Source of the DNA: Paraflavitalea devenefica
Lineage (GTDB): Bacteria; Bacteroidota; Bacteroidia; Chitinophagales; Chitinophagaceae
Direction: 5' to 3'
Assembly: GCF_011759375.1 (NCBI RefSeq)
Contig: NZ_JAARML010000001.1
Coordinates: forward strand, 434,001 to 498,000
Length of the DNA: 64,000 bases
Shown: positions 42,346 through 50,905 of the stretch, one piece after another
Layout: each line of letters starts with the position of its first letter
Position numbering within the stretch: the stretch's first letter is position 1
The notes under the pieces: generated by a model
The model's input: only the letters and a program-made list of their open reading frames with translations
Database searches by the model: none
What the model was told of the DNA's origin: nothing
Translations under genes and position numbers: made by a program

Positions 42346-43776
42346 ATGAAAAGTTTTCTTATCACCCTATTACTGCTGGCAGCAGTCGTATTTGCCTGTA
42401 ACCAAATCGAGACACCTGGTGATGGCAACGATGGGCCGGACAATCCTATTGTGATACATTTTTGTCCGGATACCACGAAGACCAATCCTTGCCCACAACT
42501 TCCCTATGATGTAGTCCATGCTTTTAATCCTGGCTATACAGCCATTCTTGATCCGGATATCCAGCCTGCCTTTGATATTTTCAGTTGGCAAAGTTTCGTA
42601 GCCCTGAACTGGCCGGCCGACTCCGCCGGTAACCCTATCGGCAACAGTATTGCGGACCACCCCGACGCACCCCGCGTGTGGGAATATTACCCGGATATTG
42701 CGGAGGTATTTGACAGACAGTCGCCCCTGCTGTTGCAAGTCAAAAATGCAGCGCAGCATAAGCAAAAGTTCTTTTATATGCTGAGCAAGATGCCCAAACG
42801 GGGCGATGCTTTTGATGATATTTTTGATCCGGATGATAAGCCTTTGATTGACCGCAACCTGAATTTTGCTGTATTTGAGGTAAGGACAAACCCGGTAGAA
42901 GCTGATTTTATTATCAGTCATCATCTGAATACAAGGAAAGGTATTGATTCACTGTACCGGAAACATGGCGACACTGCTTTTAAATTGCCTGCCAGCGTAT
43001 TACCCGGCGGTGACCGGCCTGCATCGCCAGGTTCGATGGAGCTCAAAACTTCCTGGCGCATCCTGGATACCGCAAAAGGCGATATCCCTTCCCGGTATTA
43101 TACCCGCGAAGCCCTGATTTATGTTGATTCCCTACATAGTGTAAGTGGGAAACCATTTACGATCAAGGCAATTGTAGGTCTTACCGGCATGCACATAGTA
43201 AGGAAGACCAGCAAGTTCCAAACATGGATCTGGAGCACATTTGAACATGTTGATAATACACCAGATAATATACAGGAGGCTCAGATGCATCCCAAACCTG
43301 CTATCCCCTGGTCTTATTATAGTGCCGCCACGATTGGGTTAACGCCCAACAAGGCGCCAGCTTTTCAAAAGGGTGATGACAGCACTTATTACCGGTTTGA
43401 CTCTGTGAAACCTTACGCGAAACGGTATGCCGATTCCGTTGCCGGAGAGCATGGCAGCAGGAAGGTGTATGGTACACAAGCACAACGCCTGTATCCCATT
43501 TATTACAGGACCCAGCAGGTAAATAAAGCCTGGCAGAATAAGTTGCAGGGTACTGTATGGGCTAATTATAAGTTGATCGGCAGTCAATGGACAATCGGAG
43601 ATGCCGGCATTAACAATACCCCCAATGTGCCGGCCGTCCTTGGCAACAGCACGATGGAAACGTACCGGTTGATCAGTTCCAGTTGCCTTAGTTGTCATTC
43701 AGGTGCTTCTATTATTTATAACAAGGACACTATACGTACTGATTTTAGTTTTATGATCGCTTTTCATGCGAAGTAA
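42346..43776 (+). CDS. Lipoprotein with C-terminal c-type heme motif
   Basis: A 476-residue protein with a lipobox leader (LLLLAAVVFACNQ). It contains FSWQSFVALNWP (about residues 80-91), TWIWSTFEHVDN (about 305-316), a beta-rich middle domain, and a single heme-binding motif CLSCH in SSSCLSCHSGAS near the C-terminus. I recall homologues annotated only as cytochrome family proteins, without a known role. The gene stands alone; a heptamer repeat follows its stop. The outer leaflet or periplasmic face of a membrane is the likely site, judging from the lipobox. Confidence 0.8.
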   Translation: MKSFLITLLLLAAVVFACNQIETPGDGNDGPDNPIVIHFCPDTTKTNPCPQLPYDVVHAFNPGYTAILDPDIQPAFDIFSWQSFVALNWPADSAGNPIGNSIADHPDAPRVWEYYPDIAEVFDRQSPLLLQVKNAAQHKQKFFYMLSKMPKRGDAFDDIFDPDDKPLIDRNLNFAVFEVRTNPVEADFIISHHLNTRKGIDSLYRKHGDTAFKLPASVLPGGDRPASPGSMELKTSWRILDTAKGDIPSRYYTREALIYVDSLHSVSGKPFTIKAIVGLTGMHIVRKTSKFQTWIWSTFEHVDNTPDNIQEAQMHPKPAIPWSYYSAATIGLTPNKAPAFQKGDDSTYYRFDSVKPYAKRYADSVAGEHGSRKVYGTQAQRLYPIYYRTQQVNKAWQNKLQGTVWANYKLIGSQWTIGDAGINNTPNVPAVLGNSTMETYRLISSSCLSCHSGASIIYNKDTIRTDFSFMIAFHAK

Positions 43777-43783
43777 GAAAAGG

Positions 43784-43812
43784 TGTTAGCTGTTAGGTAT
43801 TAGCTTTTAGCT
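43784..43812. repeat. Heptamer repeat behind a stop codon
   Basis: Units GTTAGCT, GTTAGGT, ATTAGCT, TTTAGCT (43784/5-43812) begin eight bases after the stop at 43776 and fill most of the gap to the convergent GH30 gene. Confidence 0.8.
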
Positions 43813-43840
43813 TTGAACCAAAAGCAGACGGTGGCTCACC

Positions 43841-45241
43841 CTACCACACGTAGGTGGCCATGGCGCCGGCATTGAGGGTGGCGGAGAATGTCTTGTTTTT
43901 GAGTTGTACATTGAAGGCCGCTGTCTCTTTACCATCATTGAGCACAATAAGCACTGTTTTTCCCTGTGGTGTTCTGAAAGCCACATTGGGCAGGCTATCG
44001 GTGCTATTGGAAGCAATACGCACTGAACCGGGGCGTACCTGTTTGGCAGCATGGGCAATGCTATAGTAAGCGGGGTTGCGCTGTACACTGTCCTTGTCAA
44101 TGGTCACTGCACCGAGACAACGATTACAGCCTCCCCTGTCGGTATGCGGCTTTAGTTGTGGATTGGAAGAAAGGTTCCATTCAATGACAGTTTTACTCCA
44201 GTTGCGCGAAGCGCCTATGATGAGGTTACGCACGTGTTCTGCAATGTCCTTTTTAAGATTGCCCGGTGCGCCTACCCATTGCTCTGTGAAGTAGAGGTTT
44301 TTATCGGGATGCGCTTCATGCACTTTGGACAAGGCTTCTATTTTTCCGCCATAGAGGTGAAAGGCGGAGCCATCAATGTACTGTTTGGCTTGTGGGTCAT
44401 CGAGGATGGAGATAGGGTATTCGGGTTTATCGGCATTGTGGTCATAGATGATGATCTTTGTATCAATACCTGCTTTCCTGAAAGCGGGGCCCAGGTGGTT
44501 CTTAACGAAGATAGCCTGATCGGGCGCCAGCATTAAGAGGCTGGGGGTATTGCCGGGATGCAGGGGCTCATTCTGCACGGTGATAGCATCTATCCTGATG
44601 CCTTCTGCCTTCATGGCCTGGATGTATTTTACAAAGTATTTGGCATAGGCACTGTAGTATTCGGGTTTGAGGCTGCCCCCTCTTGCATCATAGTGGGTTT
44701 TCATCCATAACGGCGGCGACCAGGGAGAGCCCATTATTTTGATGTTGGGATTAATGGCCAGTATTTCTTTTACCGTCGGTATTACTGCTATGCGATCATG
44801 GCCAAGGTCGAAATGCTCCATGGCAGTATCGGTTTGTCCTTCCGGCAGGTCATTGTAAGAAAATACTTTTTCATCGAGGTCGGAAGCACCGATACTGAGG
44901 CGTATGTAGCTACCGCCAATGCCATTACCAACAGGCGTAAAGAGTTCCTTCAATAAGGCTGTGCGGGCTGCAGGGCTCATTTGCTGCAGGTGGCCTGCAC
45001 TGCCACCTGTTAAGGCCCATCCGAAACCATCTATGGCCTGGAATTTTTGGGTATCATCTACGGTTATGGTAGTTTGCCCTGCTGCTTTTTTAGCAAAGGC
45101 CGGTTGTTGTGTTTGTTGCTGAAATAATATGTTGCTGGCCGGATCGGTCAGCCACACTTTTACGGCGCCTTTCTGCGCATAGTTGTTTAATCCTGCGGCC
45201 AGCAATAAGCTTAATCCAACGGCTTTGTACACGGTAGTCAT
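43841..45241 (-). CDS. GH30 family glycoside hydrolase
   Basis: A 466-residue secreted enzyme with a signal peptide (SLLLAAGLNNYAQ). It has the (beta/alpha)8 fold of GH30 with acid/base glutamate in VQNEPLHPG and nucleophile glutamate in LYFTEQWVG, preceded by GFGWALTGGSA and SPWSPPLWMKTHYDARGG. A C-terminal beta domain follows (NPAYYSIAHAAKQVRPGS). GH30 acts on beta-linked glucans, xylans or glucosylceramide; the exact substrate is not clear. It lies 24 bases downstream of a second GH30 gene, so both are co-transcribed. Confidence 0.92.
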   Translation of the reverse strand: MTTVYKAVGLSLLLAAGLNNYAQKGAVKVWLTDPASNILFQQQTQQPAFAKKAAGQTTITVDDTQKFQAIDGFGWALTGGSAGHLQQMSPAARTALLKELFTPVGNGIGGSYIRLSIGASDLDEKVFSYNDLPEGQTDTAMEHFDLGHDRIAVIPTVKEILAINPNIKIMGSPWSPPLWMKTHYDARGGSLKPEYYSAYAKYFVKYIQAMKAEGIRIDAITVQNEPLHPGNTPSLLMLAPDQAIFVKNHLGPAFRKAGIDTKIIIYDHNADKPEYPISILDDPQAKQYIDGSAFHLYGGKIEALSKVHEAHPDKNLYFTEQWVGAPGNLKKDIAEHVRNLIIGASRNWSKTVIEWNLSSNPQLKPHTDRGGCNRCLGAVTIDKDSVQRNPAYYSIAHAAKQVRPGSVRIASNSTDSLPNVAFRTPQGKTVLIVLNDGKETAAFNVQLKNKTFSATLNAGAMATYVW

Positions 45242-45265
45242 TACTGAATGGTTGGCGGTGATGAA

Positions 45266-46684
45266 TTATTGAATTACAAACGTACTGATAGAATGTGGTA
45301 AACTTTCAGCAGCGGCGCCCTGGCCCTCTATCCACAGGTGCCAGGAAAGTTTTTGATCGGTAGTGTTCATGACCACGACTACGACACTCCCATCTGTATT
45401 GAGGAAGGCAGTTGTTTGGAGCTGTGCCCTGCTGGCTGAAGCAGCAATACGTTTGGCACCCGGGCGGATGAATTTAGAGAAGTGCCCTATGTAGTAGTAA
45501 GCATTGGTATAGATGAGCTTGCCTGTTTTGGTATCGGCATGGACCGGCGCAAAGCAAAAGTTCCCTACATGGTTCGGGCCTCCTTTTTCATCGAGCAGGA
45601 TGTTCCAATCGGTCCAGGCCACGGTACCATTGTTGAAGTCGTTGATCATTGAGTAGCCATATTTCTCTCCCAATGCCCAGTTGTTCACGCTGTCTATGTC
45701 GAATTTTTCTTTACAACCTTCTGTGAAGATGAGGTTCTTACCAGGGAAGGCCTGGTTGACGAGCCGGAGGTTATCAAATTGCATAGGACCGCCTGTCCAG
45801 GTCTCGTACCAATGGAAGCCCACGCCCCATACGTATTTAGCCGCTTCCTTATCGCCCAGGATAACACTGGCCCGCTGAAATAGGAGGTCGCGGTTGTGGT
45901 CCCAGGCGATGAGCTTTTTACTTCCCAGCCCTTCCCTGTGCAGCGTTGGACCGAGGTATTGTTTTATGAAATCACGTTCCTCCTCAGCCGTAAAGATGCA
46001 GGATTCCCATCTTTGTTTGGCCATGGGTTCATTTTGCACTGATAACCCCCAAATGGGTATGCCTTTGGCCTCATAGGTCTTTATGAATTTCACGTAGTAG
46101 TTGGCCCATTGCTGCCTTGATCCGGGTTTTAGTTTACCGCCCTGCAGCATGCTGTTGTTGTCTTTCATCCAGGCAGGCGGACTCCAGGGACTTACATAGA
46201 GGGTGAGCTTTCCACCGGCAGCGGCTATGGCTTGCTTGATGAACGGGATACGGTATTGCTCATCATGGGCCACACTGAAGGTTTTGAGGGCTGTATCGTT
46301 ATCATTAACGTAGGTATAGCTGCCGCTGGAGAAATCGCAGCTATGGATGGTGGTACGGGCCAGTGTGTACCCGATGCCTTTGTCTTTATCAAAATAGGCC
46401 CTGAGCAATTCCTGTTGTTCCCTTTTGGGGATTTTGGCAAATGTTTCTGCCGCGGCATCAGTAAAGGCGGCCCCGATGCCTATGAAGGATTGAAAGGTAC
46501 TGGCCGGGTCAATGAATACGCAGGGTTGTGTTTCGAGCGGTTGTTTAAACTCTTTGAAAGTGAGCTGTTCATTTTGTGATAACCGGAGGCCGGACTGAGC
46601 GGCCGTGGTATAAACGGTGACTTTCTTCTGGGCCTGAACGTACAGACAGGCGGGCAGGATCAATATGGCAATGAGTCGTTTCAT
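45266..46684 (-). CDS. GH30 family glycoside hydrolase (GH30_3-like)
   Basis: A 472-residue secreted enzyme, signal peptide LIAILILPACLYVQAQ. Motifs: SFIGIGAAFTDAAAETF, TLYVSPWSPPAWMKDN, acid/base in SVQNEPMAKQRWESC and nucleophile in LIFTEGCKEKFD. It resembles GH30 subfamily 3 (endo-beta-1,6-glucanase), a guess from motif style. It is the first gene of a two-gene GH30 operon. Its start region lies in a 46-bp tandem repeat that repeats the initiator ATG, so two short upstream reading frames precede it. Confidence 0.93.
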   Translation of the reverse strand: MKRLIAILILPACLYVQAQKKVTVYTTAAQSGLRLSQNEQLTFKEFKQPLETQPCVFIDPASTFQSFIGIGAAFTDAAAETFAKIPKREQQELLRAYFDKDKGIGYTLARTTIHSCDFSSGSYTYVNDNDTALKTFSVAHDEQYRIPFIKQAIAAAGGKLTLYVSPWSPPAWMKDNNSMLQGGKLKPGSRQQWANYYVKFIKTYEAKGIPIWGLSVQNEPMAKQRWESCIFTAEEERDFIKQYLGPTLHREGLGSKKLIAWDHNRDLLFQRASVILGDKEAAKYVWGVGFHWYETWTGGPMQFDNLRLVNQAFPGKNLIFTEGCKEKFDIDSVNNWALGEKYGYSMINDFNNGTVAWTDWNILLDEKGGPNHVGNFCFAPVHADTKTGKLIYTNAYYYIGHFSKFIRPGAKRIAASASRAQLQTTAFLNTDGSVVVVVMNTTDQKLSWHLWIEGQGAAAESLPHSISTFVIQ

Positions 46685-46788
46685 CTGTGATTTATTATTT
46701 TATTTTGGCCAGATGGAATTTACATTTCATCTGTGATTTATTATTTCTTTTTAGCCAGATGGGACTTACGTCTCATCTGTATTTTATT
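46679..46788. repeat. 46-bp tandem repeat across the GH30 start
   Basis: Unit 1 is 46679-46724, unit 2 46725-46770 and a partial third 46771-46788; about 39 of 46 bases agree between units 1 and 2. Each unit has an ATG on the minus strand: the real start (46684), and at 46730 and 46776 two 11-codon frames (MKCKFHLAKIK and MRRKSHLAKKK) ending in TAA. The gap 46685-46998 has no other gene; two ACTACGT words at 46834 and 46895 may be regulator sites. Confidence 0.9.
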
Positions 46789-46998
46789 GAAGATCAAAAG
46801 TGCTGATTTCCAACTGTTGATTCCAAATTTAAGACTACGTCAAAACTACTACAGATTAAAAATTAAGTATTGACTATCAACGATTTTAATACTACGTTAA
46901 TAACCTCCTCTCCATATATTTATTGAATACCGTGGTTACAACCCGTATTTTCATGGTACTTATCTGAGCCAGTACCAGTCTGCTAAAACTTTACTGTT

Positions 46999-48138
46999 AT
47001 GATGAAAACCTTTATTATCCTTTTTGCTGTGTTGCTCTTTACTCCATTTGTATATAGTCAAAATAGCCCTGCTGCCCCACCGGTTGTGATCGGTTACGTG
47101 GGCGGTTTCAGGGGGCTGGTGAATATTTCTTCTATTGACGCCAGGCGGCTTACGCATATTAATTATGCTTTTGTGGATGTGAAAGATAACCGGGCATGGC
47201 TCCATAATGAGGTGACCGATACCACTAATTTCAGGTTACTGAATAGCCTGAAGCAGCAAAACCCTTCCCTGAAGATCCTGATCTCCATCGGGGGCTGGAC
47301 CTGGAGCAAAAATTTCTCCGATGCCGTACTGACTGATACCAGCCGTCGCGCTTTTGCCATTACTTCTGTAGCTATTGTGCGCCAGTATAACCTGGACGGC
47401 GTTGATATTGACTGGGAGTATCCCGGCATGGTTGGTGATGGTAATGTATTCCGACCGGAGGATAAACAAAATTATACACTAATGTTCCAGGCAATCCGGG
47501 AGGAACTGACAAAGCTGCAACAGGAGACCGGACGTTATTATTTGCTAACGACCGCCACCGGCGGCTTTCCCGCCTACCTGGACCATACAGAGATGGGTAA
47601 GGCACAGGAATACCTGGATTATGTGAACCTGATGACGTATGATTACAGTTTTGGCCAAACGGGCCATCATACGAACCTGTTTGCTTCCAAAAATTATGAG
47701 AAGGAAAACTCTGCCCACAAAGCGGTGACCACTTATATGGCGGCTGGTGTGCCGGCGCATAAGCTGGTAGTAGGCCTGGCTTTTTATAGTCGCGGTGGTG
47801 TGGTGGAAAGTACTGCCGACCATGGCCGGAACCAAAAGATTGTTTCCCCTTTCCGGGCAGGGGGTTATACGTATATTAAGGACAGCCTGCTGCAAAAGGA
47901 AGGGTTCCGTTTGTACTGGGACAGGAAGGCCAAAGCACCTTACCTGTTTAATGCGGAGAAGAAACAGTTTGCCTCTTTTGATAATGAACGCTCCGTTAAG
48001 TATAAGTGCCGTTATGTAAAGAAACATAAGCTGGGCGGCGTTATGTTCTGGGAGTATTCATCGGACCCGAAGCTTTATTTGCTGAAGGCGGTTAACCGGT
48101 ACTTGTCTGAACCAACAAAGCCAGAGGCTTTGAAATAG
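46999..48138 (+). CDS. GH18 family chitinase-type glycosidase
   Basis: A 379-residue secreted protein with signal peptide (FIILFAVLLFTPFVYSQ). The GH18 barrel has the catalytic motif DGVDIDWEYP (about residues 132-141) with the SIGGWTWSKNF strand before it, VNLMTYDYSFGQTGHHTNLF after it, and the small alpha/beta insertion. GH18 enzymes act on chitin or related N-acetylglucosamine polymers by substrate-assisted catalysis. The start is one of two adjacent ATGs at 46999 and 47002. It is transcribed divergently from the GH30 pair, so the region may be devoted to fungal-wall or other glycan breakdown. Confidence 0.94.
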   Translation: MMKTFIILFAVLLFTPFVYSQNSPAAPPVVIGYVGGFRGLVNISSIDARRLTHINYAFVDVKDNRAWLHNEVTDTTNFRLLNSLKQQNPSLKILISIGGWTWSKNFSDAVLTDTSRRAFAITSVAIVRQYNLDGVDIDWEYPGMVGDGNVFRPEDKQNYTLMFQAIREELTKLQQETGRYYLLTTATGGFPAYLDHTEMGKAQEYLDYVNLMTYDYSFGQTGHHTNLFASKNYEKENSAHKAVTTYMAAGVPAHKLVVGLAFYSRGGVVESTADHGRNQKIVSPFRAGGYTYIKDSLLQKEGFRLYWDRKAKAPYLFNAEKKQFASFDNERSVKYKCRYVKKHKLGGVMFWEYSSDPKLYLLKAVNRYLSEPTKPEALK

Positions 48139-48140
48139 CC

Positions 48141-48163
48141 GTCACCAGCCAGAGGCTGGCGAC
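48141..48163. other. Hairpin after the GH18 gene
   Basis: GTCACCAGCC (48141-48150) pairs with GGCTGGCGAC (48154-48163) apart from one mismatch; the loop is three bases. There is no T-run, so it may be a processing or weak termination signal. Confidence 0.45.
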
Positions 48164-48205
48164 TGAAGAAATGACAAATGGGTGTTACATTTCACCCTAT
48201 GGGGG

Positions 48206-48826
48206 CTATTTATTAAAGATTAAAGTATTGGCTTTGGTAATCTCGTCATGCGAGATGGTGTGGCCCATGTTGGGATATATTTTTTCAGTGACATCGGCCT
48301 GCATGTCCTTTAAGATGTTGGTGGTAGCATATACCCTTTGTACGGGCACGTGCATGTCGGGATCACTGGTGCCGATGAAAATGGGCGTGCCGGCAAAATC
48401 TCCTTTGTAATGGTCGTTATAGATCTTATCGCCGATCAATCCTCCTGTAAAGGCTACCACGCCGCCATAGCGGGCCGCATTGCGCGCCACAAATTCGAGG
48501 GTAAGACAAGCGCCCTGGGAGAAACCGAGGAAGTAGATGTTTTCTTTAAGAATGCCCTGGGTCACTATATCATTGACGACATCACCCAATATAGATAAGG
48601 CCGATGAAAGCCAGGGTTCATTTTGCTGTATCGGCGTCATGAAGGAATATGGATACCAGGTGTTGCCCGTAGCCTGCGGAGCTACGAGTGCATAGTCTTT
48701 TACATCGAGGTGTTCTGCCAGTGAGAGAATGTCTTCTGCTGACCCGCCCCGGCCATGGACCATGATCAATACTTTTTTGGCTTCAGTCAGTTTCTTTCCG
48801 GCTGTTATGATGTCTTTCTTGTGCAT
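48206..48826 (-). CDS. Alpha/beta-hydrolase, phospholipase/carboxylesterase (MhqD/YpfH-like)
   Basis: A 206-residue serine hydrolase. Residues: oxyanion loop VHGRGGSAEDI, nucleophile elbow GFSQGACL, acid in SDPDMHVP and histidine in NMGHTISH. It resembles small hydrolases encoded near MhqO-type dioxygenases (MhqD) in quinone-stress loci, a comparison supported by its two neighbours. It has no signal peptide and probably acts in the cytoplasm. It is the last gene of a run from yceI (51439) through two dioxygenases, separated by 70 bases from the dioxygenase upstream. Confidence 0.87.
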   Translation of the reverse strand: MHKKDIITAGKKLTEAKKVLIMVHGRGGSAEDILSLAEHLDVKDYALVAPQATGNTWYPYSFMTPIQQNEPWLSSALSILGDVVNDIVTQGILKENIYFLGFSQGACLTLEFVARNAARYGGVVAFTGGLIGDKIYNDHYKGDFAGTPIFIGTSDPDMHVPVQRVYATTNILKDMQADVTEKIYPNMGHTISHDEITKANTLIFNK

Positions 48827-48850
48827 GATTTAGTAAGTTCTTCTTTAACG

Positions 48851-48876
48851 CCCTTCGACAAGCTCAGGGTGACATT
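48851..48876. repeat. 26-bp dispersed direct repeat, copy 1
   Basis: This 26-nt stretch, starting CCCTTCGACAAGCTCA and ending GTGACATT, recurs at 49917-49942 with a single base difference. Both lie in the gaps flanking the first dioxygenase gene. Confidence 0.85.
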
Positions 48877-48896
48877 GCTCAGGGCGACAAAGAGGA

Positions 48897-49850
48897 TTAT
48901 TTGTAGTTGTCCAGGTTGATGGATACCGGTGGCAGGGTTTGTTCGAGGCGGGCCCGGTTTTTCTCGAACTGCGGCGGCAGCTTTAATGCTTCGCCAAGGT
49001 GGTCCACTGTTTCATCAACAGCAAAGCCCGGCCCGGCAGTAGCCACTTCAAAGAGTACGCCGCCTGGCTCCCGAAAGTAGATGGAAGTAAAGTAGTTCCT
49101 GTCTAATACAGGCGTTGGATTCAACATACGCTTCACGATCTTTTCCCTCAGTTGGTCCTGCTCCACTTTACCGGGTGTACTGAACGCGATGTGGTGTACA
49201 GTACCACTGCCACCCAATCCGCGTAAGCTATCCGGAGAGCAAATGATGTCTACATAGTTGCCCGGCGAATCATTGGCTGCAAAGCGGAAGCGGTTTCCTT
49301 TCTCCGCGATTAATACATGGTCCAATTGCTCTGTCAATAAGCCTGCCGTACGTTCATATCCTTCTTCCCATATTTCCACGTTGTAGAATCCTTTGATGGC
49401 GTGTTCGGGCGGCACGGGCCCCTGGCCATGTTGCGGTCTTGTGTCTTTGTTGTTGAACACGAGTTCTAATCCCAGTCCGTCGGTGTCTTCAAAGTAAACG
49501 ACTGTTTCCTTGTCAAAACGCTCTTCCGGCTCTTTGTACGGGATGCGGTATTGTTGGAGGCGGTTTAACCAATAATCCAGTGAAGCAGCGGGAACAGAGA
49601 AAGTAGTGGTATTCAACATGCCCTTGCCATGCCGGCCTCTTACCAATCCCTGGTAGGGGAAGAAGGTAAGGATGCTGCCTGGCTGACCTGTTTGATCGCC
49701 GTAATAGAAGTGGTAGACTTCCGGCGCATCAAAGTTGACTGTTTTCTTGACCATTCTGATACCGAGGACGCCGCTGTAAAATTCAAGGTTCTTCTGTGCA
49801 TCGCCGGCTATGGCAGTTACATGATGAATACCAGTGATTAACTTTCCCAT
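48897..49850 (-). CDS. Ring-cleaving dioxygenase (VOC/MhqO-like)
   Basis: A 317-residue protein starting at ATG 49850; an upstream TTG adds eight unlikely residues. Two vicinal-oxygen-chelate domains are recognisable: the first begins GIHHVTAIAGDAQKNLEFY and has VKKTVNFDAPEVYHFYYGD, the second runs through FYNVEIWEEG and HHIAFSTPG with YFREPGGVLFEV near the end. H17/E-type metal ligands are kept. MhqO-type enzymes are linked to hydroquinone and quinone detoxification. It is in an operon with a 30 percent-level paralogue (estimate by eye) directly upstream at 49942. Confidence 0.9.
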   Translation of the reverse strand: MGKLITGIHHVTAIAGDAQKNLEFYSGVLGIRMVKKTVNFDAPEVYHFYYGDQTGQPGSILTFFPYQGLVRGRHGKGMLNTTTFSVPAASLDYWLNRLQQYRIPYKEPEERFDKETVVYFEDTDGLGLELVFNNKDTRPQHGQGPVPPEHAIKGFYNVEIWEEGYERTAGLLTEQLDHVLIAEKGNRFRFAANDSPGNYVDIICSPDSLRGLGGSGTVHHIAFSTPGKVEQDQLREKIVKRMLNPTPVLDRNYFTSIYFREPGGVLFEVATAGPGFAVDETVDHLGEALKLPPQFEKNRARLEQTLPPVSINLDNYK

Positions 49851-49887
49851 AGTTTCTATTGTTAATGTTGTCAAGCTCCCTTAGACC

Positions 49888-49920
49888 AGGGTGAGCCGCC
49901 CTTGGAGGGCGACCCACCCT
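49888..49920. repeat. Imperfect palindrome, family A copy 2
   Basis: AGGGTGAGCCGCCC (49888-49901) and GGGCGACCCACCCT (49907-49920) with loop TTGGA. The same sequence family is at 10865, 55872 and 56141. Confidence 0.8.
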
Positions 49921-49942
49921 TCGACAAGCTCACGGTGACATT
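49917..49942. repeat. 26-bp dispersed direct repeat, copy 2
   Basis: Same stretch as 48851-48876 with one difference (C for G within CTCA-GGG). It overlaps the right end of the family A palindrome and the last base touches the stop codon of the dioxygenase gene starting at 50877. Confidence 0.8.
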
Positions 49943-50877
49943 TACTGTAATACCGGTAATTGTTTCTCGATGTCTTCCCGCATAGACTCATATTGCGGAG
50001 GCAATTTGAGGTGGGTACCTAATTCCGCCACCGGTTCATCGGCAGCAAAACCAGGATTATCGGACGCTATTTCGAAGAGCACGCCACCGGGTTCGCGGAA
50101 GTACAAAGAGAAGAAGTAGTTACGGTCTATTTTAGGCGTAATGTTGAATCCACGCTTTGCTATTTTTTCCCGGAACTCCATGAGGATGTTGTCATCTGCG
50201 ACGCGGAAGGCCACGTGGTGATTGGTACCACCGGCCACCTGCCCTATTTTTCCAGCGGGATCCTCAATGATGTCTACGATGGCGGCGTTGCTGACCGCAT
50301 CGGTGACAAAGCGGTAACGGTTGCCCTCCTGCTCCAATAGTTTGTAGCCAAATATTTCGGTCAATACCGCTACTGTGCCCTTGATGCTTTTCAGGGTAAG
50401 GGTGATGCTGTGGAATCCTTTGGTAGCAGCCTGTTCTGTAACGGCTGTTGTAGTCCATGCTTTCCTGTTGTCCCCTGCTTTGGGTACAGTAAGGCTGAGT
50501 TGTAAACCATCAGGATCCTGGAAAGGCAGGTATAATTCACCAAATCTTTCCCCTGTTTCGCCCAGTTGTACTTTGTATTGACTGAATCTTTCTTTCCAGA
50601 ATTCCAGGCTTCCTTCCGGTACTGCATAGCCAATTTCTGTGGCCATGCCTGTTCCTGCATAACCCGGAGTTACTCCTTCCCAGGGGAAAAAGGTGAGGAT
50701 GGTACCGGGTGTACCTACCTCGTTACCATAGTAGAAGTGATAGGTACCCGGATCATCAAAGTTGACTGTCTTCTTTACCATTCTTAAACCCAGCACCCGG
50801 GTATAGAAATCGAAGTTACGTTGGGCATTGCCTGCTATGGCAGTAATGTGGTGCAAACCCAATATCCTATTGGTCAT
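49942..50877 (-). CDS. Ring-cleaving dioxygenase (VOC/MhqO-like), paralogue
   Basis: A 311-residue protein of the same two-domain VOC architecture as 48897-49850: LGLHHITAIAGNAQRNFDFY at the N-terminus, TVNFDDPGTYHFYYGN, and in the second half KGFHSITLTL, HHVAFRVADDN and YFREPGGVLFEI. Metal-binding histidine and glutamate positions agree with the paralogue. ATG 50877 is preceded by AAAAGGAG, a fair Shine-Dalgarno site. It follows yceI by 28 bases and is probably in the same operon, so a duplication of dioxygenases within a stress operon is likely. Confidence 0.9.
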   Translation of the reverse strand: MTNRILGLHHITAIAGNAQRNFDFYTRVLGLRMVKKTVNFDDPGTYHFYYGNEVGTPGTILTFFPWEGVTPGYAGTGMATEIGYAVPEGSLEFWKERFSQYKVQLGETGERFGELYLPFQDPDGLQLSLTVPKAGDNRKAWTTTAVTEQAATKGFHSITLTLKSIKGTVAVLTEIFGYKLLEQEGNRYRFVTDAVSNAAIVDIIEDPAGKIGQVAGGTNHHVAFRVADDNILMEFREKIAKRGFNITPKIDRNYFFSLYFREPGGVLFEIASDNPGFAADEPVAELGTHLKLPPQYESMREDIEKQLPVLQ

Positions 50878-50905
50878 AAAAACTCCTTTTGAGCTTTCGG
50901 CTCTT

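Noticed and set aside
43841-48138. Complete polysaccharide-utilisation locus
   Set aside because: No SusC/SusD pair or hybrid two-component regulator is present, so I call only the three glycosidases.
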